NCBI GenBank assembly: GCA_964651395.1
Contig: CAZYXZ010000002.1
Span: forward strand, 1 to 64,000
Length of the DNA: 64,000 nt
DNA from: CAZYXZ01 sp964651395
GTDB taxonomy: Bacteria; Actinomycetota; Actinomycetes; BP-191
Direction of reading: 5' to 3'
The notes beneath the pieces are model-generated. The model did not search any database. It saw nothing but the letters and a program-made list of their open reading frames with translations, and was not told the DNA's origin. The position numbers were made by a program, and so were the translations under genes. Below are positions 53,410 through 62,242 of this stretch, in pieces (positions within the stretch are counted from its first letter, which is position 1; each line of letters starts with the position of its first letter).

Positions 53410-55080
53410 GTGGAGCACGCATCGCTCGAGGACGCGGTACGCCGGCACGTCCGGCCGGGCGACACCGTGCACGTCGTCATGGGTCACCACCGCTGGACCG
53501 CGCTCGCGCGCGAGCTGTGCCGCCAGCAATGGGGCCAGGACCCCGGCCTCACTCTCGTCATGGGCTCGCTGTCCTCGCTCGGCGTGCTGTTCTTCCAGGG
53601 CGGTCTGGTCCGCAAGGTCGTGACCGCGTACTCGGGCGACTCGTTCCCGACGTACACGCCGAACCCGGTGTACCAGCGGGCCTATGCGAGCGGTGACGTC
53701 GAGGTCGAGCACTGGTCGTTCCTGTCGATGGCCCAGCGGCTCGAGGCTGCGGCGCGCGGGCTGCCCGCCGCCGTGACCGGCTCGCTGCGCGGCTCGGCGA
53801 TGGCCGGCAACGCGGCGTACTCCGAGGTCGAGACGCCCGACGGACCGGTGAGCCTGCTCGCGCCGCTCGCGCCGGACGTGACGCTGCTGCACGCCGCGCT
53901 CGCCGACACCGCGGGCAACGTCGCCATCGCGCCGCCCGCCCTCGAAGGCGCCTGGGGTGCCCTCGCCGCGACGCGCGGCTGTGTGGTGACCGTCGAGGCC
54001 GTCGTCGACGACCTGACGCCGTACGCCGACCTCGTGCGCATCCCCGCGCACCGCGTCTGTGCCGTTGTCGAAGCGCCCTATGGCGCCCATCCGGGTGGGG
54101 TGTTCGCGCCCCGCCTGCCGGTCACGTCGTACGGCGAGGACTTCCCGTTCTGGGTCATGGCGCGCGACGCCGCGCGCGGGGACCTCGAGGCGTTCACGAC
54201 GCAGTGGTGCCGCGACGTCGCCACGCAGGACGAGTACCTGCGCAAGCTCGGCCCGGACCGCCTGGCCGGCCTGCGCGACCGGGCCGACCCCGAGTCGTGG
54301 CGCGCGGACGCGGCGGCGCACCCGGTCGACGAGGCCGCCGCGGTGAGCGAGTGGGAGACGGCCGCGAGCTACGCGGCGGCCGAGGTGGCGGCGCGGATCG
54401 CGGCACTGCCGGCCGACGCCGTCCTGGCCGGCGCGGGCATCGCCAACCTGGCCGCGTGGGTCGGGGTCGACCGCGCGCGCGAGGCCGGCCATCACGTGCA
54501 CCTGACGGCGGAGCTGGGGCTGTGGGGCTACCGGCCGACCCCCGCGGACCCGGCCATCTTCAACCTGCGCGCCTTCCCGAGCGCGACCATGCTGACCGAC
54601 GCCAGCACCGTCCTGGGCCTGCTCGTCGGCGGCCCGGGTACGACGACGCTCGCCTGCCTCGGAGCGGCGCAGGTGGACCGCGCCGGCAACCTCAACTCCA
54701 CCCTGGTGCCGGGCGGTCCGTTCCTGGTCGGGTCCGGCGGCGGCAACGACGTCGTGTCACGGGCGGCCGAGGTGGTCGTCGTGACCCTGCTGCGCCCGGT
54801 GCGCACTCCCGCCGAGGTCGGCTATGTCACCGGTCCGGGGGAGCGCGTGCGCACCGTCGTCACCGACCTCGGGGTGCTGCGCAAGGACGAGGCGGGCCAG
54901 CTTCGCCTGGCGGCGGTGCCACCGGGGGAGGGTTCCGTCGACGACCGGGCCCGGGCCGCGGTGGCCCAGTGCGGCTGGCCCCTCGACGTCCACCGCGACG
55001 TAGCGGAGCTGCCGCCGGTCCTCGCCCGCGACGTGGCCGCCCTACGGGCCTACGACCCCGAACGTACCTTCCTGTGTTGA
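53410..55080 (+). CDS. Fused class I CoA-transferase (glutaconate-type A and B domains)
   Basis: 556 residues. Residues about 1-300 match the alpha half (RPGDTVHVVMGHHRWTALARELCRQ, SPLA-type DVTLLHAALADTAGNVAI). Residues about 320-556 match the beta half (HLTAELGLWGYRPTPADPAIFNLRAFPSATMLTDASTVLGLLVGG, LACLGAAQVDRAGNLNSTL, VGSGGGNDVVSRAAEVVVV). The Glu of HLTAELG is at the position of the catalytic Glu. These subunits are usually separate genes; related IpdAB enzymes open steroid rings. The GTG start is tentative. A double-hairpin repeat follows directly after the stop. Confidence 0.82.
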   Translation: MEHASLEDAVRRHVRPGDTVHVVMGHHRWTALARELCRQQWGQDPGLTLVMGSLSSLGVLFFQGGLVRKVVTAYSGDSFPTYTPNPVYQRAYASGDVEVEHWSFLSMAQRLEAAARGLPAAVTGSLRGSAMAGNAAYSEVETPDGPVSLLAPLAPDVTLLHAALADTAGNVAIAPPALEGAWGALAATRGCVVTVEAVVDDLTPYADLVRIPAHRVCAVVEAPYGAHPGGVFAPRLPVTSYGEDFPFWVMARDAARGDLEAFTTQWCRDVATQDEYLRKLGPDRLAGLRDRADPESWRADAAAHPVDEAAAVSEWETAASYAAAEVAARIAALPADAVLAGAGIANLAAWVGVDRAREAGHHVHLTAELGLWGYRPTPADPAIFNLRAFPSATMLTDASTVLGLLVGGPGTTTLACLGAAQVDRAGNLNSTLVPGGPFLVGSGGGNDVVSRAAEVVVVTLLRPVRTPAEVGYVTGPGERVRTVVTDLGVLRKDEAGQLRLAAVPPGEGSVDDRARAAVAQCGWPLDVHRDVAELPPVLARDVAALRAYDPERTFLC

Positions 55081-55081
55081 T

Positions 55082-55145
55082 GCCCGGCGCGGGCACCCCA
55101 ACCCGCGCCTCCGCCGCGAAGCGGGGCCCCAACCCCGCCGCGGCT
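55082..55145 (-). repeat. Dispersed double-hairpin intergenic repeat, copy 4
   Basis: Reverse orientation relative to copies 1-3 on the plus strand. It starts one base after the CoA-transferase stop. Contains GGCGCGGG-N8-CCCGCGCC and CCGC-GAA-GCGG. It lies 56 bases before an operator. Confidence 0.82.
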
Positions 55146-55200
55146 GTGGTCTGCGGTCACCTATCTGGCGGGACGTCGCCCGCTGTGGCACTTTGAACCC

Positions 55201-55214
55201 TGACAACCACGTCA
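55201..55214. promoter_or_regulatory. Operator palindrome TGACAACCACGTCA
   Basis: Upstream of the ABC binding-protein gene (GTG 55231). Weakest match: A replaces C at position 6. Flanks CCC and GG keep the extended consensus. Confidence 0.65.
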
Positions 55215-55230
55215 GGTCCCAGCCGAGGCG

Positions 55231-56718
55231 GTGCAGGTGCGCAGGTCTGTGGTGGCACTGGTCACGTTGATGGCGGTCGCCTCTGCCGCGGGCTGCGGCA
55301 CCCGTCGCGACGACAACGACTTCCTCGTCGCCGGCCAGGTCACCGAGGGCGGCGGTGGCGGCGAGATCACCGGTCCCGACATCGGCGGCCTGCCGACCGC
55401 CGGTCCCGACGGCGTCATCCCCACGGCCGGCCCGGGCGCGACAGCCGGACCCGGCGCGACGGCCGGCCCGGGCGCCACCGGCGGTCCCGGCGTGAAGCCG
55501 GGCCAACGCGCGAACTTCGCCTCGGACGTCGGCGTCACGGCCACCACGATCACGATCGGCAACATCCGCACGCAGGGCGGCATCTTCGGCCCCGACCAGT
55601 TCACGCCGTCGTTCTACGGCGCCGCGGCGTACTTCCAGGCGCTCAACGAGCGCGGCGGGGTCAACGGCCGGCGGATCATCTTCCGCTCGTGCGACGACGG
55701 CGGAGAGCGCGAGGGCAACGTCACCTGCGTCAACAAGCTCATCAACGACGAGAAGGTCTTCGCCTTCGCAGCGAACAACATCTTCGAGTACGCCGGGGCG
55801 CCGACGGTGAGCCAGAAGGGCGTCCCCGACATCGGCGGCCAGCCGATCGGCACGTACTACTACACCTATCCCCACCTCTACGAGATCTACGGCAACGGGT
55901 ACAAGCGCGACGGCAAGGAGACCGGCTGGAAGGGCAAGATCTACGCCGGCCGCGAGGAGTACCGCTTCTACAAGCAGAAGCTGGGCGTGAAGCGCGCCGG
56001 CGTCGTCTACTACAACCAGGCGGCGTCGATCCGCTTCGGCAAGTCGGTCGCCGAGGCGCTCAGGGCCGAGGGGTACGAGTTCGTCAAGGAGTACCAGGTC
56101 AGCCTCGCGCTCGCGAACTACGACAGCGTCGTCGTGGACATGCGCAACAACAACATCGACGTCGTCTGGGACGGACTCGACAAGTCCGGCAACCAGAACT
56201 TCTGCCAGGCCATGAACTCCAACAACTACGTGCCGAAGGTGAAGTCCTCGACCATCTCCACCTATACCGCGGCGATCGGCACCGACTTCGACCCGCCGTG
56301 CCGTGACTCCATCTACGTCGTCGCGAAGAGCCGCCCGTACTGGGAGACCAGCCATCCCGAGGTCGCGAAGTTCCGCGCCGCGATGAAGCGGTTCTACGGC
56401 AACCGCGAGGCGAAGATGCATCAGTGGTCGCTCGAGGGCTGGGCGGTCGCGATGTGGGTGACCGACGCCATCGAGTCCTGCGGCGCCGCGGTGACGCGCA
56501 AGTGCGTCGAGGCCTTCGTCAACCGGCAGGTCTACCACTCGTACACGGCACGCGGCCTGTTCACGCCGCGTGACTTCAAGCTGGTCAACTACGACGTCGA
56601 GAAGAACTACTCCGACTGCGTCTCGGTCAACCGGTGGCAGGGCGGCGGCTGGGTGAAGGTCGGCGACATGGACAGCGCCTGCTACACGACGCCGTACTTC
56701 GCGTACGACCCCCAGTAA
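55231..56718 (+). CDS. ABC transporter substrate-binding lipoprotein (branched-chain type)
   Basis: 495 residues. Lipobox ASAAGC with Cys22 (Cys20 if GTG 55237 is the start). A low-complexity linker with repeated TAGPGA units (about 65-88) precedes a type I periplasmic-binding fold: VTATTITIGNIRTQGG, YFQALNERGGVNGRRI, VVDMRNNNIDVVWDGLDKSGNQNFCQAM. Binds the imported compound and delivers it to LivHM/LivGF encoded at 62230-58772 on the other strand. It carries the operator the transporter genes lack. Substrate unknown; members of this group bind aromatics or steroids as well as amino acids. Confidence 0.86.
   Translation: MQVRRSVVALVTLMAVASAAGCGTRRDDNDFLVAGQVTEGGGGGEITGPDIGGLPTAGPDGVIPTAGPGATAGPGATAGPGATGGPGVKPGQRANFASDVGVTATTITIGNIRTQGGIFGPDQFTPSFYGAAAYFQALNERGGVNGRRIIFRSCDDGGEREGNVTCVNKLINDEKVFAFAANNIFEYAGAPTVSQKGVPDIGGQPIGTYYYTYPHLYEIYGNGYKRDGKETGWKGKIYAGREEYRFYKQKLGVKRAGVVYYNQAASIRFGKSVAEALRAEGYEFVKEYQVSLALANYDSVVVDMRNNNIDVVWDGLDKSGNQNFCQAMNSNNYVPKVKSSTISTYTAAIGTDFDPPCRDSIYVVAKSRPYWETSHPEVAKFRAAMKRFYGNREAKMHQWSLEGWAVAMWVTDAIESCGAAVTRKCVEAFVNRQVYHSYTARGLFTPRDFKLVNYDVEKNYSDCVSVNRWQGGGWVKVGDMDSACYTTPYFAYDPQ
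55424..55496 (+). repeat. Short tandem repeat (18-bp unit) inside the binding-protein linker
   Basis: About three or four imperfect copies of an 18-bp unit encoding TAGPGA. It links the lipid anchor to the globular domain. Copy number is likely variable. Confidence 0.6.
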
Positions 56719-56729
56719 CGTGACCGGCC

Positions 56730-58787
56730 ATGACGGCCGGGCGCTGGTGGTGGGGTCTGCTCGTCCTGGCCGCCATGGTCGCGCCGATCGGCGCGGCCGC
56801 GCCGTCGGTACGCCGGCGTCTCGCTCCCGACTGGCCGCCGCTGCCGGCCCTGCTCGCCGATGCCGTCGTCACCTTGACCGGAGTCGTCGTCCTCGCGGAG
56901 CTGCTCGGCACGCTGCACCTGTTCCGCCCCTGGCCGATGCTGGCCGGCGGCCCGCTGGCCGGCCTGGGGCTGCGCGCGCTCGGTCGTGACCCCACGAGCC
57001 GGGCGCGAGGCCGTCACGTCGACGACGACACGCCGGCCATGGGCTCCGCGCTCGAGATCGGCATCGCCTGCGTCGCCGTGACCGGCGTGCTCGCGCAGGC
57101 GTTCGTGGCCGTCGGCGCCCGAGCCCGGCACGGCAGCTACGACTTCGACAGCCTGCACTACCACCTGACCTTCGCCGCGCGGTTCGCGCGAGACGGGGCG
57201 ACGACGGCCCTGGCCTACGTGGGCGTGGGCGACGGAGTGGCGTACCACCCGGCCAACGCCGAGCTGCTGCACGGGCTCGGTCTCGTCGCCTGGCGAGTCG
57301 AGCTGCTGACCCTGGTGCTCAACCTCGTCGCCCTGGGCCTCGCGCTGCTTGCCGCCGCGGCGCTGGGTGCCCGGTGCGGCCGGGGTGCCACCGCGGTCAC
57401 CGCGACCTGCGCGGTTCTCGCGGTGCCGGTGCTCGGCCGCGAGCAGGCCGGGGCCGCCGGCAACGACGTCGTGGCCATCGCCCTCGTCCTCGCCATGGCA
57501 GCGCTGGGCGTCTGGGCCGTCACGGCCCCAACGCCCCGGCGCGCGGGCGGCTTGGTGCTGGCCGGGCTGGCGGGTGGTCTCGCTGTCGGCACGAAGCTCA
57601 CGGCCGCGGTGCCGGTCGCCCTGGTCGCCCTCGCGCTGGCCGCGGCCGCTGGTGGCCTGCGCCCCGCGGTGGGACGCCTCGTTCGCATGGTCCCGGCCGG
57701 CGTGCTGGCCGGCGGCTACTGGATGGTCCGCGACGTCGCCCACGTCGGGAGCCCGGTCCCGGCGGCCCACGTCGGGATCGGCCCGCTCCGGCTGCCACGT
57801 CCGACCATGCCGCTGCTCGACCAGCTGGACCAGAACGTCCTGCACTACCTCGGGGACGGCGCGGTGATCCGTGACGTCCTGCTGCCCGGACTGCGGCTCG
57901 GTCTCGGCCCGGCGCGCTGGCTGCTGCTCGGGCTCGCCGGCGCGGCCTCCTTGTCGGCGCTCCGCGGCCGGCATCCGCGCGCCTTGCGCCTGCTCGCGGC
58001 AGCCGGGCTCCTGGGCCTCGTCGGCTACCTCGCCACGCCTACCAGCGCCGGTGGCCTCGAGGGCGACCCGGTGCTGTTCCATCCGAACCTGCGTTACCTC
58101 GGCCCGGCCCTCGCCCTCCTCGCGGCCGTGTCGGCGACGACGCCGCTGGCCCGGTCACTCGGCGCCGCGTGGCCGATGATGTGGCTCACGGCGGAGTTCA
58201 TGACGCTGAGCGAGGCCGGCGCTTGGGCCGGTCCGCACCGGCTGATCCCGGTCGCGGTCGGGCTCGTCGCGGTGACCCTGTCGCTGCTGGCCGTCGCCGC
58301 GCGTCGCGCGGGCGCGACGCGCCTGTTGCTCGGTGGCGCGTGCGTGGTCGTCCTGGTCGTCGCGGGGCCGCCGGTCGCGCGCGACTACGTGCGGCACCGT
58401 TACGCCGACCCGCAGGTCCCGCTCGAGCAGATGATCGCGCTCGGCCGCGAGTTCACCGGCGGGCGGACCGGTATCAGCGGATTCCCGCTGATGTACCCGT
58501 ACTTCGGACCCCGGCTCGGCGCCGACGTGCGGTTCATCGCAGAGGAGGGCCCGGACCACGAGCGGCGCGAGGCGCAGACCTGCGAGGCCTGGCGCGCCCT
58601 GCTGCGGGCCGGCGACTACGACCGGGTGGTGATCCTGCGGTTCCCGCACGAACCGGGGAAGCGCCGCCCGGCCGAGGAGTGGACGGCGACGCTGCCCGGC
58701 GCGACACCACTGCTGCTCACGGCGGCCGGCTCGGCGTACTCCCTGCCCGACCCGGTCACCGACGTCGGCTGTCAGGCGGAGAGGTAA
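56730..58787 (+). CDS. Polytopic membrane protein, GT-C glycosyltransferase-like
   Basis: 685 residues, about 12 membrane helices with a C-terminal exported domain (about 560-685). The first long loop, YDFDSLHYHLTFAARFARDGATTALAYVGVGDGVAYHPANAELLHGLG, has the acidic-plus-His arrangement common in GT-C/ArnT-like enzymes that use polyprenyl-linked sugars on the outer face. No further family assignment is safe. It starts 11 bases after the binding-protein stop (co-transcription likely) and its 3' end overlaps the convergent livF by 16 bases. Confidence 0.65.
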   Translation: MTAGRWWWGLLVLAAMVAPIGAAAPSVRRRLAPDWPPLPALLADAVVTLTGVVVLAELLGTLHLFRPWPMLAGGPLAGLGLRALGRDPTSRARGRHVDDDTPAMGSALEIGIACVAVTGVLAQAFVAVGARARHGSYDFDSLHYHLTFAARFARDGATTALAYVGVGDGVAYHPANAELLHGLGLVAWRVELLTLVLNLVALGLALLAAAALGARCGRGATAVTATCAVLAVPVLGREQAGAAGNDVVAIALVLAMAALGVWAVTAPTPRRAGGLVLAGLAGGLAVGTKLTAAVPVALVALALAAAAGGLRPAVGRLVRMVPAGVLAGGYWMVRDVAHVGSPVPAAHVGIGPLRLPRPTMPLLDQLDQNVLHYLGDGAVIRDVLLPGLRLGLGPARWLLLGLAGAASLSALRGRHPRALRLLAAAGLLGLVGYLATPTSAGGLEGDPVLFHPNLRYLGPALALLAAVSATTPLARSLGAAWPMMWLTAEFMTLSEAGAWAGPHRLIPVAVGLVAVTLSLLAVAARRAGATRLLLGGACVVVLVVAGPPVARDYVRHRYADPQVPLEQMIALGREFTGGRTGISGFPLMYPYFGPRLGADVRFIAEEGPDHERREAQTCEAWRALLRAGDYDRVVILRFPHEPGKRRPAEEWTATLPGATPLLLTAAGSAYSLPDPVTDVGCQAER

Positions 58788-59488
58788 CCACTCAGCGCGT
58801 TGCTGCTGCGCACCTCGTTGGGCTCGCCGAGGAAGGCGACCCGACCCTTGTGCAGGACGTAGCAGATGTCGGCGAGGCGCAGCGCGTAGGTGAGGTACTG
58901 CTCGACGAGGACGACGGTGAGCCCGGCGGCCCGCAGGTGGCCGACCGCCTCGAAGAGCTGCTCGACGACCTTCGGCGCGAGCCCCATCGAGATCTCGTCG
59001 AGCAGCAGGATGCGCGGCGCGGACAGGAACGCGCGGGACATCGCGAGCATCTGCTGCTCGCCGCCGGACAGTGTGCCGGCGCGCTGGTCGAGCCGCTCCC
59101 GGAGCCGCGGAAACGTGTCGAGCACCGCCTCGCGCTGCCGGTGCCGCCAGTCCTCGTCCACCTGCTGCGGGCCGCGCACGGCGATCTCGATGTTGTCGCG
59201 CACCGACAGCCCGGGGAAGATGCCGCGGCCCTCGGGTACCAGCGTCAACCCGGCCCGCGCGCGCTCGTACGTCGACCGGCCGGTGATCGACTGGCCGGCG
59301 AAGGTGATGTCGCCCTCGCGCACCGGCAGGGTGCCCGAGATGACGCGCATCGTGGTGGTCTTGCCGGCGCCGTTGGGCCCGAGCAGTGCGACCACCGAGC
59401 CGGCCGGCACGGAGAGGCTGAGTCCGTGCAGCACCTCGACCCGGCCGTAGCCGGCCGACACGCGGTTCAGCTCAAGCAGAGTCGGCAT
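58772..59488 (-). CDS. livF: Branched-chain-type ABC transporter ATP-binding protein LivF
   Basis: 238 residues. Walker A GPNGAGKTT, Q-loop region LVPEGRGIFPGLSVRDNIE, signature LSGGEQQM, Walker B ILLLDEISMGLAP and H-loop ending LVEQYLTYALRLAD. LivF type because VPEGRGIFP and EQ after Walker B are typical. Last gene of the livHM-G-F operon, overlapping livG by 17 bases. Confidence 0.92.
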   Translation of the reverse strand: MPTLLELNRVSAGYGRVEVLHGLSLSVPAGSVVALLGPNGAGKTTTMRVISGTLPVREGDITFAGQSITGRSTYERARAGLTLVPEGRGIFPGLSVRDNIEIAVRGPQQVDEDWRHRQREAVLDTFPRLRERLDQRAGTLSGGEQQMLAMSRAFLSAPRILLLDEISMGLAPKVVEQLFEAVGHLRAAGLTVVLVEQYLTYALRLADICYVLHKGRVAFLGEPNEVRSSNALSGYLSA

Positions 59489-60260
59489 CGGCCAGCCCTT
59501 CCACCCCGAGGTACGCGCTGCGGACCGCTTCGCTGGCCGCGATGTCGGCCGGCGTACCCGACGCGATGAGCTGGCCGAAGTCCATGACGTACACCGTCGT
59601 CGACAGTGCCATCACCAGCTCGACGTCATGCTCCACGAGCAGCACCGCCAGCCCGTCATCGGCCAGCCGGCGCAGCACCAGCTGGAGGCGCTCGGTCTCG
59701 GTGGTGTCCAGACCACTGCCCGGCTCGTCGAGGAGCAACACGCGTGGCTGTGCGCAGAGCGCCCGCCCGAGCTCGACCAGGCGCAGCAGGCCGGTCGAGA
59801 GGTCGCCCGCCCGCAGGTCGGCCAGGTCGGTCAGCCCGACCGTGTCCAGCACCTCGTCGACGCGCCGCACGACGTCCGGCTCGTCGTCGTGGCGCAGCGA
59901 GAACACGCCGCGCCAGACCTTGCCGGGCTCGACCACCTCGGCGGCCACCTGGAGGTTCTCGCGCACCGTCATCCCGGTGAACACCTCGAGCCGCTGGAAC
60001 GTGCGACCCAGCCCGGCCCGGGCTCGCGCGTGCGTCGACCGGCGCGAGATGTCGTCGCCGTCGAGGAGGACGCGGCCGGAGGACGGAGTGAGCAGACCGG
60101 TGAGGCAGTTGAACAGCGTCGTCTTGCCCGCCCCGTTCGGCCCGATCAAGGAGGTGACGATGCCGGGCTCGACATCGAGCGACACCTCGCTGACCGCGAC
60201 CAGACCGCCGAAGCGCATCGTGATGTCGACGGCCTCGAGCCGCCCGCCGGTGACGGTCAT
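59472..60260 (-). CDS. livG: Branched-chain-type ABC transporter ATP-binding protein LivG
   Basis: 262 residues. Walker A GPNGAGKTTLFN, RTFQRLEVFTGMTVRENL (LivG hallmark), signature LSTGLLRLVELGRAL (LSTG in place of LSGG, common in LivG), Walker B VLLLDEPGSGLD and H-loop LVEHDVELVMAL. Start ATG 60260 overlaps the permease stop (ATGA). Powers the importer together with LivF. Confidence 0.92.
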   Translation of the reverse strand: MTVTGGRLEAVDITMRFGGLVAVSEVSLDVEPGIVTSLIGPNGAGKTTLFNCLTGLLTPSSGRVLLDGDDISRRSTHARARAGLGRTFQRLEVFTGMTVRENLQVAAEVVEPGKVWRGVFSLRHDDEPDVVRRVDEVLDTVGLTDLADLRAGDLSTGLLRLVELGRALCAQPRVLLLDEPGSGLDTTETERLQLVLRRLADDGLAVLLVEHDVELVMALSTTVYVMDFGQLIASGTPADIAASEAVRSAYLGVEGLADADSA

Positions 60261-62230
60261 CGGTTCGCCGCCAGGAGCTCGCGCGCGTAGTCGCTCGGCT
60301 CGAGGCCGGTGCCCGGGGGAGGTGGTCGGTCCTTGGCCGCGTCCAGCCGGCGGCCCAGCCCCGCCGGCACCCAGTCCTTGCTGAGCAGCGCGCGCGTGCC
60401 GCCGATCAGCCCGCCGGGCAGCCGGCCCACGAACAGTGCGAGCAGGCCGATCACGATGGTGGACGTGCCGTCGCGTCCGGCGAACGCGTCGAGGACCACG
60501 AACAGGATCGCGGCCAGGTACGCGCCGCTGGCGTAGGAGATGCCGGCGACGACCACGGCCGTGAACCAGAACAGGCTCTGGAACGGGTCGTAGGAGAGCG
60601 AGTCGAAGGAGCGGGCCTGCTGGGCGATCAGCGTCCCGCCGATCGCGGCGATGAAGGCGCTCGCGGAGAAGACGAAGAGCTTGTAGGTGCGCAGGCTGAT
60701 GCCGATGGCCGACGCGCCGGTGTCGGAGTCGCGCATCGCCGCGAGGATGCGGCCCAGACGGCCGCTGCGCAGGTTGCGTGCGAGCAGCAGCATGAGCGCG
60801 GCCCAGGCGAGTGTGAAGAAGTAGAACGCCTTGTCGCCGTCGAGCGAGAGACCGAACAGGTTCGGCCGTACGACGAACATGCCGCCCTTCGTGAAGAACG
60901 GCTGCTCGAAGATGAAGCGGTAGACGACCAGGCCGACGGCGAGCGTGGTGAGCCCGAGGAAGAGTCCCTTGCGGCGCAGCGCCGGGTAGCCGGTGGCCAT
61001 GCCGATGGGGATGACGAACAGCGCCCCGATCAGCATGGCCAGCAGGACCGGCATGGCGGGCAGACCCGGGAACTGGCCGTGGGCGATGCGGGCCGTGAAG
61101 TAGGCGCCCAGTCCCGCGAAGCCGGCCTGGCCGAGGGAGATGTGCCCGCTGAACCCGGTGATGACCACGATCGAGAGGAAGACGATGAAGAAGGCGAGCA
61201 CCTTCGTCGCGTGCGCGATGCCGTTGTCGTTGAGCGCGAAGGGCGTCACCACCAGGACCAGGCCGTACGCCGCCAGGAGGTAGACCCGACGCCGGGTCAC
61301 GCGGTCGCGGCGGCCGACCGCGGAGGAGACCAGCCCGCGTGACAGGCCTTCCACGCCGACCTCGTCGAGGTTGCGGTAGACGAGCAGCGCCACCAGCAGT
61401 GCGGTGATCAGCAGGTTCGGCGGGAACGCCGCGAGCGGGTCGCGCAGGCTGAGGCCGGTCATCATGCTCTGTGCGATGCCGAGGCCGAGGCCGGACGCCA
61501 CGGCCAGCGGGAGCGACGCGAGCTTGGCCATCACCGCGACGGCGAACGTGTCGATCACCAGCAGCGTGAGGTGGAACGGGTCGAGCTTGCCCGAGGGCGC
61601 GAGCAGTACGCCGGTGAGCCCGGCGAAGCCGCAGCCGATCGCCCACGCGATCGCGGCGACCCGGTTGGCGTTGACGGACGACAGCTCGGCCAGCTCACGC
61701 TTGTCGACCACCGCGCGGATCTGCGTGCCGAGGTGCGTGTAGCGGAACATCGCCATGAGCGCGAGCACGGAGACGGCGACGATGACCAGCAGCCAGATCG
61801 TCTCGAAGCTCATCGTCACGCGGCCGGCCCGCCAGACACCGCGCGGGAGCAGGCGGGGAGCGTCGGTCTTGGTCTGGAAGCCCCAGATGACCGCGCAGAG
61901 ACCGACGATGAGGACGAACACGCCGAGGATCGCGACCAGCTTCTCGGAGGTCGCGGCGCCGCTCTTCTGCAGCGGCCGGAAGACGGCGCGCTCGAGGGCG
62001 ACACCGATGAAGGGGCCGAGGACCAGCAGGGTCAGCGCCGCGGAGAGCCAGAGCGGCCAGCCCCAGACGACGGCCATCTGCCAGTTGACGAACGCGACGA
62101 GCACCGCGATGGCACCGTGCGCGAAGTTGAAGACGCCGGTCGCCCGGTACGTGAGGACGAGCCCCATGCCGGACAGCGCCGCGATGCAGCCGGTCGGGAT
62201 ACCGGCGATGGCGAGGTCGACCCACTTCAC
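60257..62230 (-). CDS. Fused LivH-LivM permease of a branched-chain-type ABC importer
   Basis: 657 residues. LivH half (about 1-290): AGIPTGCIAALSGMGLVLTYRATGVFNFAHGAIAVL and an FAVAVMAKL EAA-type loop. LivM half (about 310-630): NGIAHATKVLAFFIVFLSIVVITGFSGHISLGQAGFAGLGAYFTA and RNLRSGRLGRILAAMRDSDTGASAIGI. Normally two genes; here one chain with a short basic linker. No signal from an operator near its start. Together with LivG, LivF and the binding protein at 55231-56718 it forms the importer. Confidence 0.9.
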   Translation of the reverse strand: MKWVDLAIAGIPTGCIAALSGMGLVLTYRATGVFNFAHGAIAVLVAFVNWQMAVVWGWPLWLSAALTLLVLGPFIGVALERAVFRPLQKSGAATSEKLVAILGVFVLIVGLCAVIWGFQTKTDAPRLLPRGVWRAGRVTMSFETIWLLVIVAVSVLALMAMFRYTHLGTQIRAVVDKRELAELSSVNANRVAAIAWAIGCGFAGLTGVLLAPSGKLDPFHLTLLVIDTFAVAVMAKLASLPLAVASGLGLGIAQSMMTGLSLRDPLAAFPPNLLITALLVALLVYRNLDEVGVEGLSRGLVSSAVGRRDRVTRRRVYLLAAYGLVLVVTPFALNDNGIAHATKVLAFFIVFLSIVVITGFSGHISLGQAGFAGLGAYFTARIAHGQFPGLPAMPVLLAMLIGALFVIPIGMATGYPALRRKGLFLGLTTLAVGLVVYRFIFEQPFFTKGGMFVVRPNLFGLSLDGDKAFYFFTLAWAALMLLLARNLRSGRLGRILAAMRDSDTGASAIGISLRTYKLFVFSASAFIAAIGGTLIAQQARSFDSLSYDPFQSLFWFTAVVVAGISYASGAYLAAILFVVLDAFAGRDGTSTIVIGLLALFVGRLPGGLIGGTRALLSKDWVPAGLGRRLDAAKDRPPPPGTGLEPSDYARELLAANR

Positions 62231-62242
62231 GGCGGGCCCCGG

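Noticed and set aside
52068..54501. Upstream extension of the cupredoxin frame across the amidohydrolase and CoA-transferase
   Set aside because: The lipoprotein signal at 52068 with a strong ribosome-binding site marks the true start. The upstream part is antisense to two recognised genes.
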